The notes below the pieces were generated by a model. That model made no database searches, was not told the origin of the DNA, and saw only the letters and a program-made list of their open reading frames with translations. From NCBI GenBank assembly GCA_946221025.1, contig CAMIMS010000026.1, forward strand, positions 1 to 24,157: a stretch of 24,157 nucleotides of DNA, given 5' to 3'. A program made the translations under genes and the position numbers. Shown piece after piece: positions 7,110 to 14,239 of this stretch (positions are counted from its first letter, which is position 1; each line of letters opens with the position of its first letter). The stretch is from an uncultured Pseudoclavibacter sp. (GTDB lineage: Bacteria > Actinomycetota > Actinomycetes > Actinomycetales > Microbacteriaceae).

Positions 7110-8041
7110 GCGCGCTCTCCGTCCTGGTCGGTGGCATCGGCGTCGAGGGTGAAGGATTCGTCGAGCAGCACATCCTGTTCGGCGAATGCGTCATCGGAGA
7201 GCACGTCGATGGCGGCGACCCGCTCGGCCATTTCTTCGGCGATGGATTTACGGGTGCTGTCGGTGATCGGCTCACCGGCGGCATCGACCTCGGGGTCTTC
7301 GGTGTCGATGATCGTCGTGTCAGATTCGTAGTCGTCGCTCTCACGCACCGGCACGATTTCGGGCTGATAGACGCCCGCGGCTTCATCGCGGATGAGGTTG
7401 CCTCGGTCGAGCTCGATCACGCGCTTTTTCTCATCGTTCACGATGTGCACATCGTGCGTGGCCATGACGACGGTGGTGCCGTTCGCGTTAATGCGGTTCA
7501 GCAGGCGCATGATGCCGCGGCTAGTTTCCGGGTCGAGGTTTCCGGTGGGCTCGTCGGCGAGCAGAATCGGGGGCTTATTCACCACGGCGCGCGCGATCGC
7601 GACGCGCTGCTGCTCACCGCCTGAGAGCTCGTGCGGGAAGCGTCGCTCGAACCCGTCGAGACCGACGGTCGCGAGCACATCCGGCACCGCTTCGGAAATG
7701 AATCCGCGCTTCTTGCCGATCACCTGCAGCGCGTAGGCGACGTTCTCGTAGACGGTCTTGTTCGGAAGCAGGCGGAAGTCTTGGAAGACCATGCCGACGT
7801 TGCGTCGGTAGTACGGGATCTTGCGCGTGAGGACGGCGGACAGATCCTGCCCGAGCACGTGAATCTGGCCGGATGTGGGCGTGTCTTCGCGAAGGATGAG
7901 GCGCAGCACGCTCGATTTTCCGGAGCCCGACGGCCCCACGAGGAAGACGAACTCCCCGCGGAGGATCTCGAAGGTGACGTCGTTGAGGGCGGGGTCGGGC
8001 TTGCCCCGGAAGACTTTGGTCACGTGATCGAAGCGAATCAT
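7106..8041 (-). CDS. ftsE: Cell division ATP-binding protein FtsE with C-terminal extension
   Basis: FtsE is the cytoplasmic ATPase of FtsEX. All ABC motifs are present: Walker A GPSGSGKS (36-43), Q-loop Gln87, signature LSGGE (139-143), Walker B ILLADE (159-164) and switch His196. The domain is complete by about residue 222. The 311-residue protein is longer than the usual roughly 225-230. The extra part (about 225-311) is rich in Asp and Glu and predicted disordered, with one short helix-like patch (RKSIAEEMAERVAAIDVL). The stop overlaps the ftsX start by 4 bases. The start is ATG 8041, with a TAGCCT box 9 bases upstream. The gene lies downstream of prfB, as usual in actinobacteria. Confidence 0.96.
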   Translation of the reverse strand: MIRFDHVTKVFRGKPDPALNDVTFEILRGEFVFLVGPSGSGKSSVLRLILREDTPTSGQIHVLGQDLSAVLTRKIPYYRRNVGMVFQDFRLLPNKTVYENVAYALQVIGKKRGFISEAVPDVLATVGLDGFERRFPHELSGGEQQRVAIARAVVNKPPILLADEPTGNLDPETSRGIMRLLNRINANGTTVVMATHDVHIVNDEKKRVIELDRGNLIRDEAAGVYQPEIVPVRESDDYESDTTIIDTEDPEVDAAGEPITDSTRKSIAEEMAERVAAIDVLSDDAFAEQDVLLDESFTLDADATDQDGERA

Positions 8042-8050
8042 GGCGCGCCA

Positions 8051-8056
8051 AGGCTA
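8051..8056 (-). promoter_or_regulatory. -10 box before ftsE
   Basis: TAGCCT on the minus strand (8056 to 8051) ends 9 bases before the ftsE ATG, leaving a leader of 0-3 bases. ftsEX may thus be transcribed separately from prfB, whose stop is only 86 bases upstream. Confidence 0.5.
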
Positions 8057-8127
8057 GGCACGCGCGTGAGCGAACGACGTGCGGCACGCCGCGCGCCGCG
8101 ACACCGTGTCGTCGCTGTTATCTCGCC

Positions 8128-9243
8128 CTATGCGTCGACGTCTTGCTGCTGCTGTTTGCGCCAGCGGATGCCCGCCGCGATGAAGCCGTCGAGGTCGCCG
8201 TCGAAGACCCGATCGGGGTTGCCGGTCTCAAAGTTTGAGCGCAGGTCTTTGACCATCTTGTAGGGCGCGAGCACGTACGAGCGCATCTGGTCTCCCCAAC
8301 TGGCGGTGATGTTGCCGGCGAGCTCTTTCTTCTTCGCGTCTTCTTCTTCGCGACGCATGAGCAGCAGCCTCGACTGCAGCACGCGCATGGCGGCGGCGCG
8401 GTTTTGAATCTGCGATTTCTCGTTCTGACAGCTGACGACAACGCCCGTAGGCAAGTGCGTGATGCGAACGGCCGAGTCGGTCGTGTTCACCGATTGGCCG
8501 CCGGGGCCGGATGAGCGGAAGACGTCAACGCGAATATCGGATTCGGGAATGTCGATCGAGTCGGTTTGCTCGATGAGGGGCACCACCTCGACCGCGGCGA
8601 AGCTCGTTTCGCGGCTTCCGGCGCTGTTGAAGGGGCTCATGCGCACGAGCCGGTGCGTGCCTGCCTCGACCGAGAGCGTGCCGAAGGCGTAGGGGGCGTC
8701 GACCTCGAAGGATGCGGATTTCACGCCGTGGTCGGCGTAGCTGGTTTCGAGCACGTTGACGTTGTGATCGTGCTGTTCGGCCCAGCGCAGGTACATGCGA
8801 AAGAGCATTTCGGCGAAATCGGTCGCGTCATCCCCCCCGGCGCCCGCGCGGATGGTAACGACGGCCGGGCGCGAGTCGAACTCGCCGTCGAGCAGGGTCT
8901 GCACCTCGAGGTCACCGATGAGCGCCGTGATGGCTTCGAGCTCTTGGCGAGCTTCATCGGCGGTCGACTCATCGTCGGCTTCATTGGCGAGTTCAACGAG
9001 CACCTCGAGGTCGTCGAGGCGCTGTTCGACGGATTCGAGTCGGCGGAGGTCTGCCTGGGCGTGGCTGAGGCGGCTGGTGACCTTCTGGGCGTTGTCGGGG
9101 TCGTCCCACAGGTCTGGGGCGGAGGCTTCCTGCTCGAGTGTCGCGATGGAGCTCTTCAGCCCCTCCGGGTCGAGCACCGCCTGAATATCGCGGAACGTGG
9201 AGCGCAGGTCCTGGATCTCAGCGGCGATATCGAGCGGAATCAT
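8128..9243 (-). CDS. prfB: Peptide chain release factor 2
   Basis: RF2 reads UGA and UAA stop codons and triggers peptide release. The 371-residue product carries the RF2 codon-recognition tripeptide SPF (203-205) in 'RMSPFNSAGSRETSF' and the catalytic GGQ (248-250) in 'SSGPGGQSVNTTDSAVR'. The N-terminal helical domain and 'IRAGAGGDDATDFAEML' are typical. The frame is continuous from the ATG, so the autoregulatory +1 frameshift found near codon 25 of many bacterial RF2 genes is absent. The start ATG 9243 gives 'MIPLDIAAEI' and has a TACCCT box 9 bases before it; an earlier in-frame start at 9291 would add residues unlike the family. Confidence 0.97.
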   Translation of the reverse strand: MIPLDIAAEIQDLRSTFRDIQAVLDPEGLKSSIATLEQEASAPDLWDDPDNAQKVTSRLSHAQADLRRLESVEQRLDDLEVLVELANEADDESTADEARQELEAITALIGDLEVQTLLDGEFDSRPAVVTIRAGAGGDDATDFAEMLFRMYLRWAEQHDHNVNVLETSYADHGVKSASFEVDAPYAFGTLSVEAGTHRLVRMSPFNSAGSRETSFAAVEVVPLIEQTDSIDIPESDIRVDVFRSSGPGGQSVNTTDSAVRITHLPTGVVVSCQNEKSQIQNRAAAMRVLQSRLLLMRREEEDAKKKELAGNITASWGDQMRSYVLAPYKMVKDLRSNFETGNPDRVFDGDLDGFIAAGIRWRKQQQQDVDA

Positions 9244-9252
9244 GATTCGACC

Positions 9253-9258
9253 AGGGTA
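9253..9258 (-). promoter_or_regulatory. -10 box before prfB
   Basis: TACCCT on the minus strand (9258 to 9253), 9 bases before the ATG and without a ribosome binding site between, gives an almost leaderless mRNA. It separates prfB from the Tad operon that ends 70 bases upstream. Confidence 0.5.
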
Positions 9259-9312
9259 CCCGGGCGGATGCGTCGAGTCGGGTGATGCCACCGGTGCCGC
9301 GCGCCGGTCGCG

Positions 9313-9813
9313 CTACTGCAGAACGCCGCGGGCGGAACTCGTGGCCGTGAGGTCGACTGTGGTTGGGAGGAGTTCGCTCACGAGCGGCACCTTCCACGTG
9401 GCGGCCAAGGTCACCTGCACGCTTCGCCCGTCGGGGGTGGTGGCGGAGACGACGTCGAGGCTCTCGAAGCGATCGTTTCCGAGAATCCGGACGTAATCGC
9501 GCACGTTCACATCCACGCTTTCAGGACTGAGTGCCACCTCCACCGTGTTGCCGTTGAGGCGTGCGGTTGAAAGGTCGTATGCCTCCGCGGCGCTGAGGGC
9601 AGCGGCATCGGCGATGGCGGTCAGGCGACGCTGCGCGACGTAGAGGCCGGTCGCTCCGGCAAGCACGGCCGTCACCATGAGGGCGATCACCGCGTAGCCG
9701 AGGATGAGCAACAGCACCGACCCGTTCTCGTCGCGGTTCTCGGAGTGCTTCTGCTCCGTGCCCGCGCTCGCATTCTCAAGGCCGGTCACTCGTCGACGTT
9801 TCGAGACCTTCAT
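9313..9813 (-). CDS. TadG-like pilus/secretion-locus protein
   Basis: This 166-residue protein is the last gene of the Tad operon. After a basic, hydrophilic 30-residue start come 'ENG-SVLLLILGY', one membrane segment (about 32-56) and 'LYVAQRRLTAIADAAALSAAEA', the pattern of the TadG/TadE-like family, often annotated in actinobacteria as helicase/secretion-neighbourhood TadE-like. The rest is a short beta-rich domain with no cysteine. ATG 9813 overlaps the upstream stop as TGATG; a GTG three bases earlier is the alternative. In known Tad systems such minor pilins or pseudopilins help build or anchor the pilus. The name rests on motif and position. Confidence 0.75.
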   Translation of the reverse strand: MKVSKRRRVTGLENASAGTEQKHSENRDENGSVLLLILGYAVIALMVTAVLAGATGLYVAQRRLTAIADAAALSAAEAYDLSTARLNGNTVEVALSPESVDVNVRDYVRILGNDRFESLDVVSATTPDGRSVQVTLAATWKVPLVSELLPTTVDLTATSSARGVLQ

Positions 9814-10307
9814 CACCCGTGCCCCTCGTCGCCGAAACGCCCAACCGGAAACGCTGAAGTCGCCTGCACGGGAATCGACGCCCGCGACTGCGGATCGAGG
9901 AAATCCGGGATGAGCGGGAGCGGTGCCTGCACGGTCACTTCAACGCTCACGAGCGCTTCCGGGTCGGTGCAGCGTTTTCCTTCGGGCAGGCAACTCACGC
10001 GAATGCTGCTGCCCTCCGCTGGCAGGCCGTGATCGGCTAGCGCGAATGCGAGGGCCGTCTCCGCGCGCGGAATGGCCTCTGCTGAAACCGCATCCTCTGC
10101 GAGCAGACGCCCGGCGTTTCGCGCGGCGGCCTCCGCGCACAGAGCGGCCGACTGGATGCTCGCGAGGCTCAGCATGAGGTACGCGAGCGGCACCAGCAAC
10201 AGCACACCGAGGGTGATGAACTCGACGCTCGCGGAACCGCGTTCATCCCGAATCGCGAGCCGACAGACGCGAGCTCGTGCGTCAGTTGAAGGTTTCAATC
10301 GGGGCAT
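9813..10307 (-). CDS. tadE: TadE-family pseudopilin (second TadE)
   Basis: The 164-residue protein has a basic leader ending in 'DERG', then 'SASVEF' and a membrane segment (about 30-52). This is a type IVb prepilin signal: cleavage after Gly24 would put Glu29 at mature position 5. Two cysteines (105 and 113, in 'VSCLPEGKRCTD') probably form a disulfide outside. The ATG lies 26 bases inside the preceding gene, and the stop overlaps the next ATG (TGATG), so the three genes are probably translated in a coupled way. Expected role is a minor pilin of the Tad machine; it needs a prepilin peptidase, which is not in this window. Confidence 0.8.
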   Translation of the reverse strand: MPRLKPSTDARARVCRLAIRDERGSASVEFITLGVLLLVPLAYLMLSLASIQSAALCAEAAARNAGRLLAEDAVSAEAIPRAETALAFALADHGLPAEGSSIRVSCLPEGKRCTDPEALVSVEVTVQAPLPLIPDFLDPQSRASIPVQATSAFPVGRFGDEGHG

Positions 10308-10728
10308 GCCCGGTCACCTCCATCGAGTCGGGAAGCCCCACCATGCCGATCAGTGGCAGCGGCGCCACAACGCGCACCTCGATTGCCGGCACGCCGAGGT
10401 ACTCGGTGGTGGTCGCGGTGACGTTCTGCGCGTACTGCTCGCTGAGCGCGGTCGCGAGCACCTCCCGCGTGCGATCGCAGCCCTCTTCGAGTGTCGATCC
10501 CGCGAGCGCTGCGTGGCGAGCGCCTTCGGCCGCAGCGTCGATGGCGACAGTGCGCACATACATCGCAAAGCCCACCTGCAGCACGCTCAAGAACAGCAGC
10601 GTGAGGAGCCCCGCAACCATCGACCATTCAGCGGCCGCTGAACCCCGCTCGTTTCTCAGCGAGCGGCCCAGACGCCGGAGAACGACTAAAGCGCGCTTAG
10701 GAGCGACCGCTGACTCGGTTGATCGCAT
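10282..10728 (-). CDS. tadE: TadE-family pseudopilin (first TadE)
   Basis: The 148-residue protein has a basic leader 'RSLRNERG' followed by 'SAAAEWSMVAGLLTLLFLSVLQV'-type sequence. Cleavage after Gly29 gives Glu34 at mature position 5, the type IVb prepilin signature. The part just after the membrane segment, 'TVAIDAAAEGARHAALAG', is the usual TadE amphipathic stretch. The ATG lies 32 bases inside the upstream pilin-like gene and the end overlaps the next gene by 26 bases. These overlaps are larger than usual, but no better start is available in frame before the signature. Predicted minor pilin in the cell membrane. Confidence 0.82.
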   Translation of the reverse strand: MRSTESAVAPKRALVVLRRLGRSLRNERGSAAAEWSMVAGLLTLLFLSVLQVGFAMYVRTVAIDAAAEGARHAALAGSTLEEGCDRTREVLATALSEQYAQNVTATTTEYLGVPAIEVRVVAPLPLIGMVGLPDSMEVTGHAPIETFN

Positions 10729-10924
10729 CGGTGAACACCTGCACGAGAAGGTCTCCGGCCACGCCCCACAGGAGGATGACCAGGCCCGCGGTCATGATCG
10801 TGATGAGCACCCATCCGGGCACATCGCCGCGCTCGTCTCGGGCAGCGAGGGCGAGGTCGCCCGAGACGAGTCGACGGATGAAGAGCAGTAGCGCATTGAA
10901 GGCATTCGTGAACGTGGTGAGCAT
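10697..10924 (-). CDS. Small Flp-pilin-like protein of the Tad locus
   Basis: The 75-residue protein lies where actinobacterial Tad loci encode the small Flp-like or DUF4244-like protein, between tadC and tadE. It has a short hydrophilic and amphipathic start, then 'ARDERG-DVPGW', and a membrane segment at about 38-58 (VLITIMTAGLVILLWGVAG), and an amphipathic end. Processing after Gly33 would leave Asp1 and Trp5, so the Glu at mature position 5 that defines Flp and TadE prepilins is missing. The start was set at ATG 10924 because AAGGAAG lies 6 bases upstream; ATG 10942 is an alternative. It is the most likely main pilin or a structural partner, inferred from size and position only. Confidence 0.75.
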   Translation of the reverse strand: MLTTFTNAFNALLLFIRRLVSGDLALAARDERGDVPGWVLITIMTAGLVILLWGVAGDLLVQVFTDAINRVSGRS

Positions 10925-10971
10925 GGTGGCTTCCTTTTGCATGGGATTTCGGTTCGAGGGGATATCGATGT

Positions 10972-11913
10972 CTAAAACGAGGTATTGAGCACGAAAAGAC
11001 CTGGCCACACGGCGAACGCGACGGTGACCGGGAGGATGAGGAACACGAGCGGCACCATCATCGAGATTTCTTTGCGCCCGGCTGATTCGAGGAGGTCACG
11101 CTTTGCGACATCGCGCGCATCGCGTGCTTGTGAGCGGAGCACTTCCACGAGCGGCGCTCCTCGCTCGAGGGCCGCGACGAGGTGATCGGCGCATCGCTCG
11201 AGCGGGAGGTACTGCAGTTCGCGCCCGAGGTCGGTGAGCGCGGTTCCAAGCGGCACACCGCTCGAGGTCCGTGCGATCACCCGCCGGAACTCCGACGCGA
11301 GTTCCCCCGATGACACCCGCGCCACGCGACGGATGCTGTCGTGAATGCCTTCTCCCGCCGAGAGCGAAAGCGTGAGGAATTCGATGACCGTCGGGAACTC
11401 GCTCGCGATGCGCGCCAGGCGTCGTTCGGCGTCGTTTCGGAGCATCCAGTCGCACAGCAGCACACCGAACACGAGACCAACGACGGGAAGCGCAATTTGC
11501 GCGATGTTCACGCCGCCGCGCGATGCGAAGAGCGCACCGGTGAGCACGAGCCCCGTGAGACCACCGAGAATGCCCCATACGGCCTGTTTGGCGCGGAACT
11601 CATCCACGGTCGTGTCTTTTCCGGCCTGACGAAGCCGCAGCCGCACCGTGTCGTTCCCGCCGAGCACCTGACCGATGAGGTTCTGCAGGGCGACCACGAC
11701 GGGGCTGAACAGCGAGCCGATGACCGGCAGGGGGTTTCGTTCCCGCCGGTTCGCGTGCTCGCGCGCTTCGGGCGACACGTCGATGACGAGCGGAGCCACG
11801 CGGTCAGCAAGTGATGGCCGGGAGAAGGCCGGCACCGCCATGACGAGCGACCAGAGACCGAGCCCCAGGATGAGTCCGAGCACGATCGCCCATCCGATGA
11901 TCGCTTGCGTCAC
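10972..11913 (-). CDS. tadC: Tad platform protein, type II secretion system F family (TadC)
   Basis: The 313-residue membrane protein has an N-terminal membrane segment ('IIGWAIVLGLILGLGLWSLVMAV'), a cytoplasmic stretch, two close hydrophobic segments (about 115-155), the T2SSF domain ('FPTVIEFLTLSLSAGEGIHDSIRRVA', 'GTALTDLGREL', 'LERCADHLVAALERGAPLVEVLRSQARDAR'), and a C-terminal segment 'MMVPLVFLILPVTVAFAVWPGLFVL'. TadB and TadC form the inner-membrane platform driven by the TadA ATPase. The start is GTG 11913: GGAGGTGG precedes it and GTGA overlaps the tadB stop. The frame stays open far upstream inside tadB, but that stretch is arginine-rich shadow sequence. Confidence 0.9.
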   Translation of the reverse strand: MTQAIIGWAIVLGLILGLGLWSLVMAVPAFSRPSLADRVAPLVIDVSPEAREHANRRERNPLPVIGSLFSPVVVALQNLIGQVLGGNDTVRLRLRQAGKDTTVDEFRAKQAVWGILGGLTGLVLTGALFASRGGVNIAQIALPVVGLVFGVLLCDWMLRNDAERRLARIASEFPTVIEFLTLSLSAGEGIHDSIRRVARVSSGELASEFRRVIARTSSGVPLGTALTDLGRELQYLPLERCADHLVAALERGAPLVEVLRSQARDARDVAKRDLLESAGRKEISMMVPLVFLILPVTVAFAVWPGLFVLNTSF

Positions 11914-12767
11914 GCGAACCACCTCCGATCGTCGCGAAGCCTCGCAATGCGGCGCATGATGAGAAACGCGACGACGCTCACCGCGGCGCCGGTGATGACG
12001 AGCACCGTTCCCTCCACCGTGTTGTACGCGATCGCGGCCTCTGGGCGGGTAGCGAGCAGCAACAGCACGATCCAGGGCGCGGCGATACCGAGGCGCGCGG
12101 CGTTCATTACCCACGATTGGCGCGCTTCGACTTCGTGGCGAATTGCCTGCTCTTCGCGCAGATACGTGGCAAGACCGCGCAGCACCGTGGCGAGTTCCGA
12201 CCCGCCGACTTCTTTGGCGAGGCGAAGCGTCTCGATGATGCGGTCGGCCGTTGGGTCGGCGAGTCGGCCTTTCAATTCGTCGAGGGATGCGCTGAGGTTC
12301 CCGGTCATCCGGTAGGTCTCGGCAAACCGCTCGAACTCGGGGCGCACGGCTTCTGGGCCTGCGGTCGCGAGTTCCGAGATGGCCTCGGGAAGCGCGAGTC
12401 CGGCACGCACACCTGAGACGAGGTGGTCGACTACATCCGGCCACACCCGGCGGGTGGCGTCGCGGCGCTGGTTGGCACGCCACGTGATGAGGATGGCCGG
12501 AAGCGCACCGCCCCCGATCGCGGCGAGAAGCGCGAGCACGATCACGCCGGTGAGGGCGAAGGTCACGGCCGCGAGCATGAGTGCGAGCACGACCGCCGTG
12601 ACCGCGATCATCGATAGGGGCACGCGGTCAAGCCCAGCCCGGGTGAGCACACCGCGGGCCCGCTCTTCGAAGGAACTCACCCGCGATTTCGAAGCCGCAT
12701 CGTCGGTGCGCGGGCCGGCAATCAGCCACATCCCGAGCCCGGCGAGGCCTGCGAGCACGATGTTCAT
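11910..12767 (-). CDS. tadB: Tad platform protein, type II secretion system F family (TadB)
   Basis: The 285-residue protein has an N-terminal membrane segment, a basic cytoplasmic part, two membrane segments near 52-95, a T2SSF domain ('WPDVVDHLVSGVRAGLALPEAISELA', 'SLDELKGRLADPTADRIIETLRLAKEVGG') and two C-terminal segments. It is the partner of TadC in the membrane platform. ATG 12767 overlaps the tadA stop as TGATG, with GAGGGG 7 bases upstream; GTG 12770 is the alternative. The GTGA overlap with tadC shows a tightly packed operon. Confidence 0.9.
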   Translation of the reverse strand: MNIVLAGLAGLGMWLIAGPRTDDAASKSRVSSFEERARGVLTRAGLDRVPLSMIAVTAVVLALMLAAVTFALTGVIVLALLAAIGGGALPAILITWRANQRRDATRRVWPDVVDHLVSGVRAGLALPEAISELATAGPEAVRPEFERFAETYRMTGNLSASLDELKGRLADPTADRIIETLRLAKEVGGSELATVLRGLATYLREEQAIRHEVEARQSWVMNAARLGIAAPWIVLLLLATRPEAAIAYNTVEGTVLVITGAAVSVVAFLIMRRIARLRDDRRWFA

Positions 12768-14029
12768 CACAGCGCCCCTCGCACGATCTCGGTCACGTCG
12801 ATGCCGGCCGCTTCGAGCTTGTGGCGCTTAGGCGGATGGGAACCGGTGGCAATCAGCACGTTTCCTCGCCGTTCGAACAGCGTCGCCGTCTCGACAGTGC
12901 GCCCCTGGACGTTCCCGGTGGGCGCGGTGATCGACGCGACCTGGCGAGTGCCGTCTGCTCGGCGTTCGAGGTGAACGATTAGGTCGATGCTCGCGGCGAT
13001 CGTCGGCACGACGAAGTCGGCGTCGATGTTTCGCCCGGCAAGAAGCGGCAGCGTGGTGAGCTTGCCGATCGCGTCCCGCGCGGAGTTCGCGTGCAGCGTG
13101 CACATGACCGGAAGGCCCGAGTTCGCGGCGAGGAGCAGGTCAAGCGCCTCCGCTTCGCGCACCTCTCCGACGACGAGCCGGTCGGGGCGCATGCGAAGCG
13201 CCTCTTTCACAAGTCGGCGAAGCGTGATCTCGCCCGTGCCCTCGAGGCTCGGCTGGCGGCACTGCATCGAGACGACATCGCGGCCCGACACGTCGAGCTC
13301 AAAGGTCTCTTCCACGGTCACGATGCGCTCCTGCGGCGAGACAGCTGAGAGGAGCGCGTTCACCATCGTGGTCTTCCCCACGTGCGTCGCGCCCGATACG
13401 AGCACGCTCGATCCGGCCTGCACCATCGCCCGGAGGAACCGCGCCGCGTCGTGGGTGAGCGATTCGCGCTCGACCAGGTGCGAAAGGTCGCTCAGGCGCC
13501 TGGTGAACTTGCGAATGTTCACGGATGGATAGCGGCGCACCACATCCGGGATCACCACGTGCAGACGCGATCCGTCGGGCAGCGACGCGTCAACGAATGG
13601 CGAAGAGAGATCGACCCGGCGCCCGGTGCTCTGCAGCATTCGCTCGATGAGGTCGCGCAGCTCAGCCTCGGGGATGACGGTGGGCGTGAGTTCAGAAACC
13701 CCGTGCTTCGCGATGAACACGCGGGATGGGGCGTTCACCCAGATCTCCTCGACCTCCGGGTCGTCGAGGTATGGCTGCAGTGCTCCGTAGCCGGTCACGC
13801 GCGCGAGCACATGCTGGATGACCGTTTTCTCATCCGAGATCATCGGCAGGTTCGAGCCGAGCGCGATCTCCGCGTAGCGGCGAACCTCATCGCGAACGAG
13901 CGTCTGCGCGGCATCGGGCTGCGCCGACACATCGACCCCACCGTCAACGATGCGCTCCCGCACCCGCTCGGTCACCCGGGCGATCGCCTCGGCGTTCTCG
14001 AACTCCCCCATCCGCATGGGAACGAGCAT
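12767..14029 (-). CDS. tadA: Tad secretion ATPase, CpaF/TadA family
   Basis: TadA is the cytoplasmic hexameric ATPase that powers assembly (and often retraction) of Tad pili. The 420-residue protein has the family's N-terminal domain ('ALQPYLDDPEVEEIWVNAP', 'GSRLHVVIPDVVRRYPSVNIRKF'), Walker A GATHVGKT (213-220), the Asp box 'VTVEETFELDV' near 237-247, Walker B region 'LRMRPDRLVVGEVREAEA' (E289) and the His box 'CTLHANSARDAI' (310-321). Walker A has His216 and Val217 where a small or Gly residue is more common; the GxxxxGKT pattern is intact. The start is one of ATG 14029, 14017 or 14011; none has a clear ribosome binding site. First gene of the seven-gene operon. Confidence 0.92.
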   Translation of the reverse strand: MLVPMRMGEFENAEAIARVTERVRERIVDGGVDVSAQPDAAQTLVRDEVRRYAEIALGSNLPMISDEKTVIQHVLARVTGYGALQPYLDDPEVEEIWVNAPSRVFIAKHGVSELTPTVIPEAELRDLIERMLQSTGRRVDLSSPFVDASLPDGSRLHVVIPDVVRRYPSVNIRKFTRRLSDLSHLVERESLTHDAARFLRAMVQAGSSVLVSGATHVGKTTMVNALLSAVSPQERIVTVEETFELDVSGRDVVSMQCRQPSLEGTGEITLRRLVKEALRMRPDRLVVGEVREAEALDLLLAANSGLPVMCTLHANSARDAIGKLTTLPLLAGRNIDADFVVPTIAASIDLIVHLERRADGTRQVASITAPTGNVQGRTVETATLFERRGNVLIATGSHPPKRHKLEAAGIDVTEIVRGAL

Positions 14030-14075
14030 GCCGCAAACGCGCGTTACGCGCCGCGAGTTATCCACAAGCCCTGGC

Positions 14076-14081
14076 TGTCAA
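14076..14081 (-). promoter_or_regulatory. Possible -35 box of the Tad operon promoter
   Basis: A perfect TTGACA on the minus strand (14081 to 14076) is followed after 15 bases by TAACTC (14060 to 14055), a weak -10. Spacing is short, so the assignment is tentative. It lies in the 85-base divergent region between tadA and the tRNA. Confidence 0.4.
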
Positions 14082-14098
14082 GTTCTGCCCAGCATGAC

Positions 14099-14104
14099 TA
14101 ACCT
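14099..14104 (+). promoter_or_regulatory. Candidate -10 box of the tRNA-Leu promoter
   Basis: TAACCT ends 10 bases before the mature 5' end of the tRNA. A start about 7 bases downstream leaves a very short 5' leader for RNase P removal. CTGTCA at 14075-14080 could serve as -35 with an 18-base spacer. Confidence 0.45.
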
Positions 14105-14114
14105 GATGTCCAGA

Positions 14115-14194
14115 GCGGGCGTGGTGGAATTGGCAGACACGCAGGATTTAGGTTCCTGTGCTTCGGCGTGAGGGTTCAAGTCCCTCCGCCCGCA
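14115..14194 (+). tRNA. tRNA-Leu (anticodon UAG)
   Basis: The acceptor strands GCGGGCG (14115-14121) and CGCCCGC (14187-14193) pair fully, with discriminator A at 14194 and no encoded CCA. The anticodon stem CAGGA/TCCTG encloses the loop TTTAGGT, giving TAG at 14149-14151, which reads CUA and CUG leucine codons. The long variable arm with a TTCG loop is typical of class II tRNA-Leu. The T-arm GAGGG TTCAAGT CCCTC is intact. Confidence 0.96.
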
Positions 14195-14239
14195 CTCATC
14201 CGGAAACCGTGCACGCACGGACAACGAAAGGACAGATCA

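Noticed and set aside
11914..12483. Long upstream extension of the tadC reading frame
   Set aside because: The extra 190 residues are Arg/Pro-rich and lie out of frame inside tadB. The GTG at 11913 has a strong GGAGGTGG site and the typical GTGA overlap.
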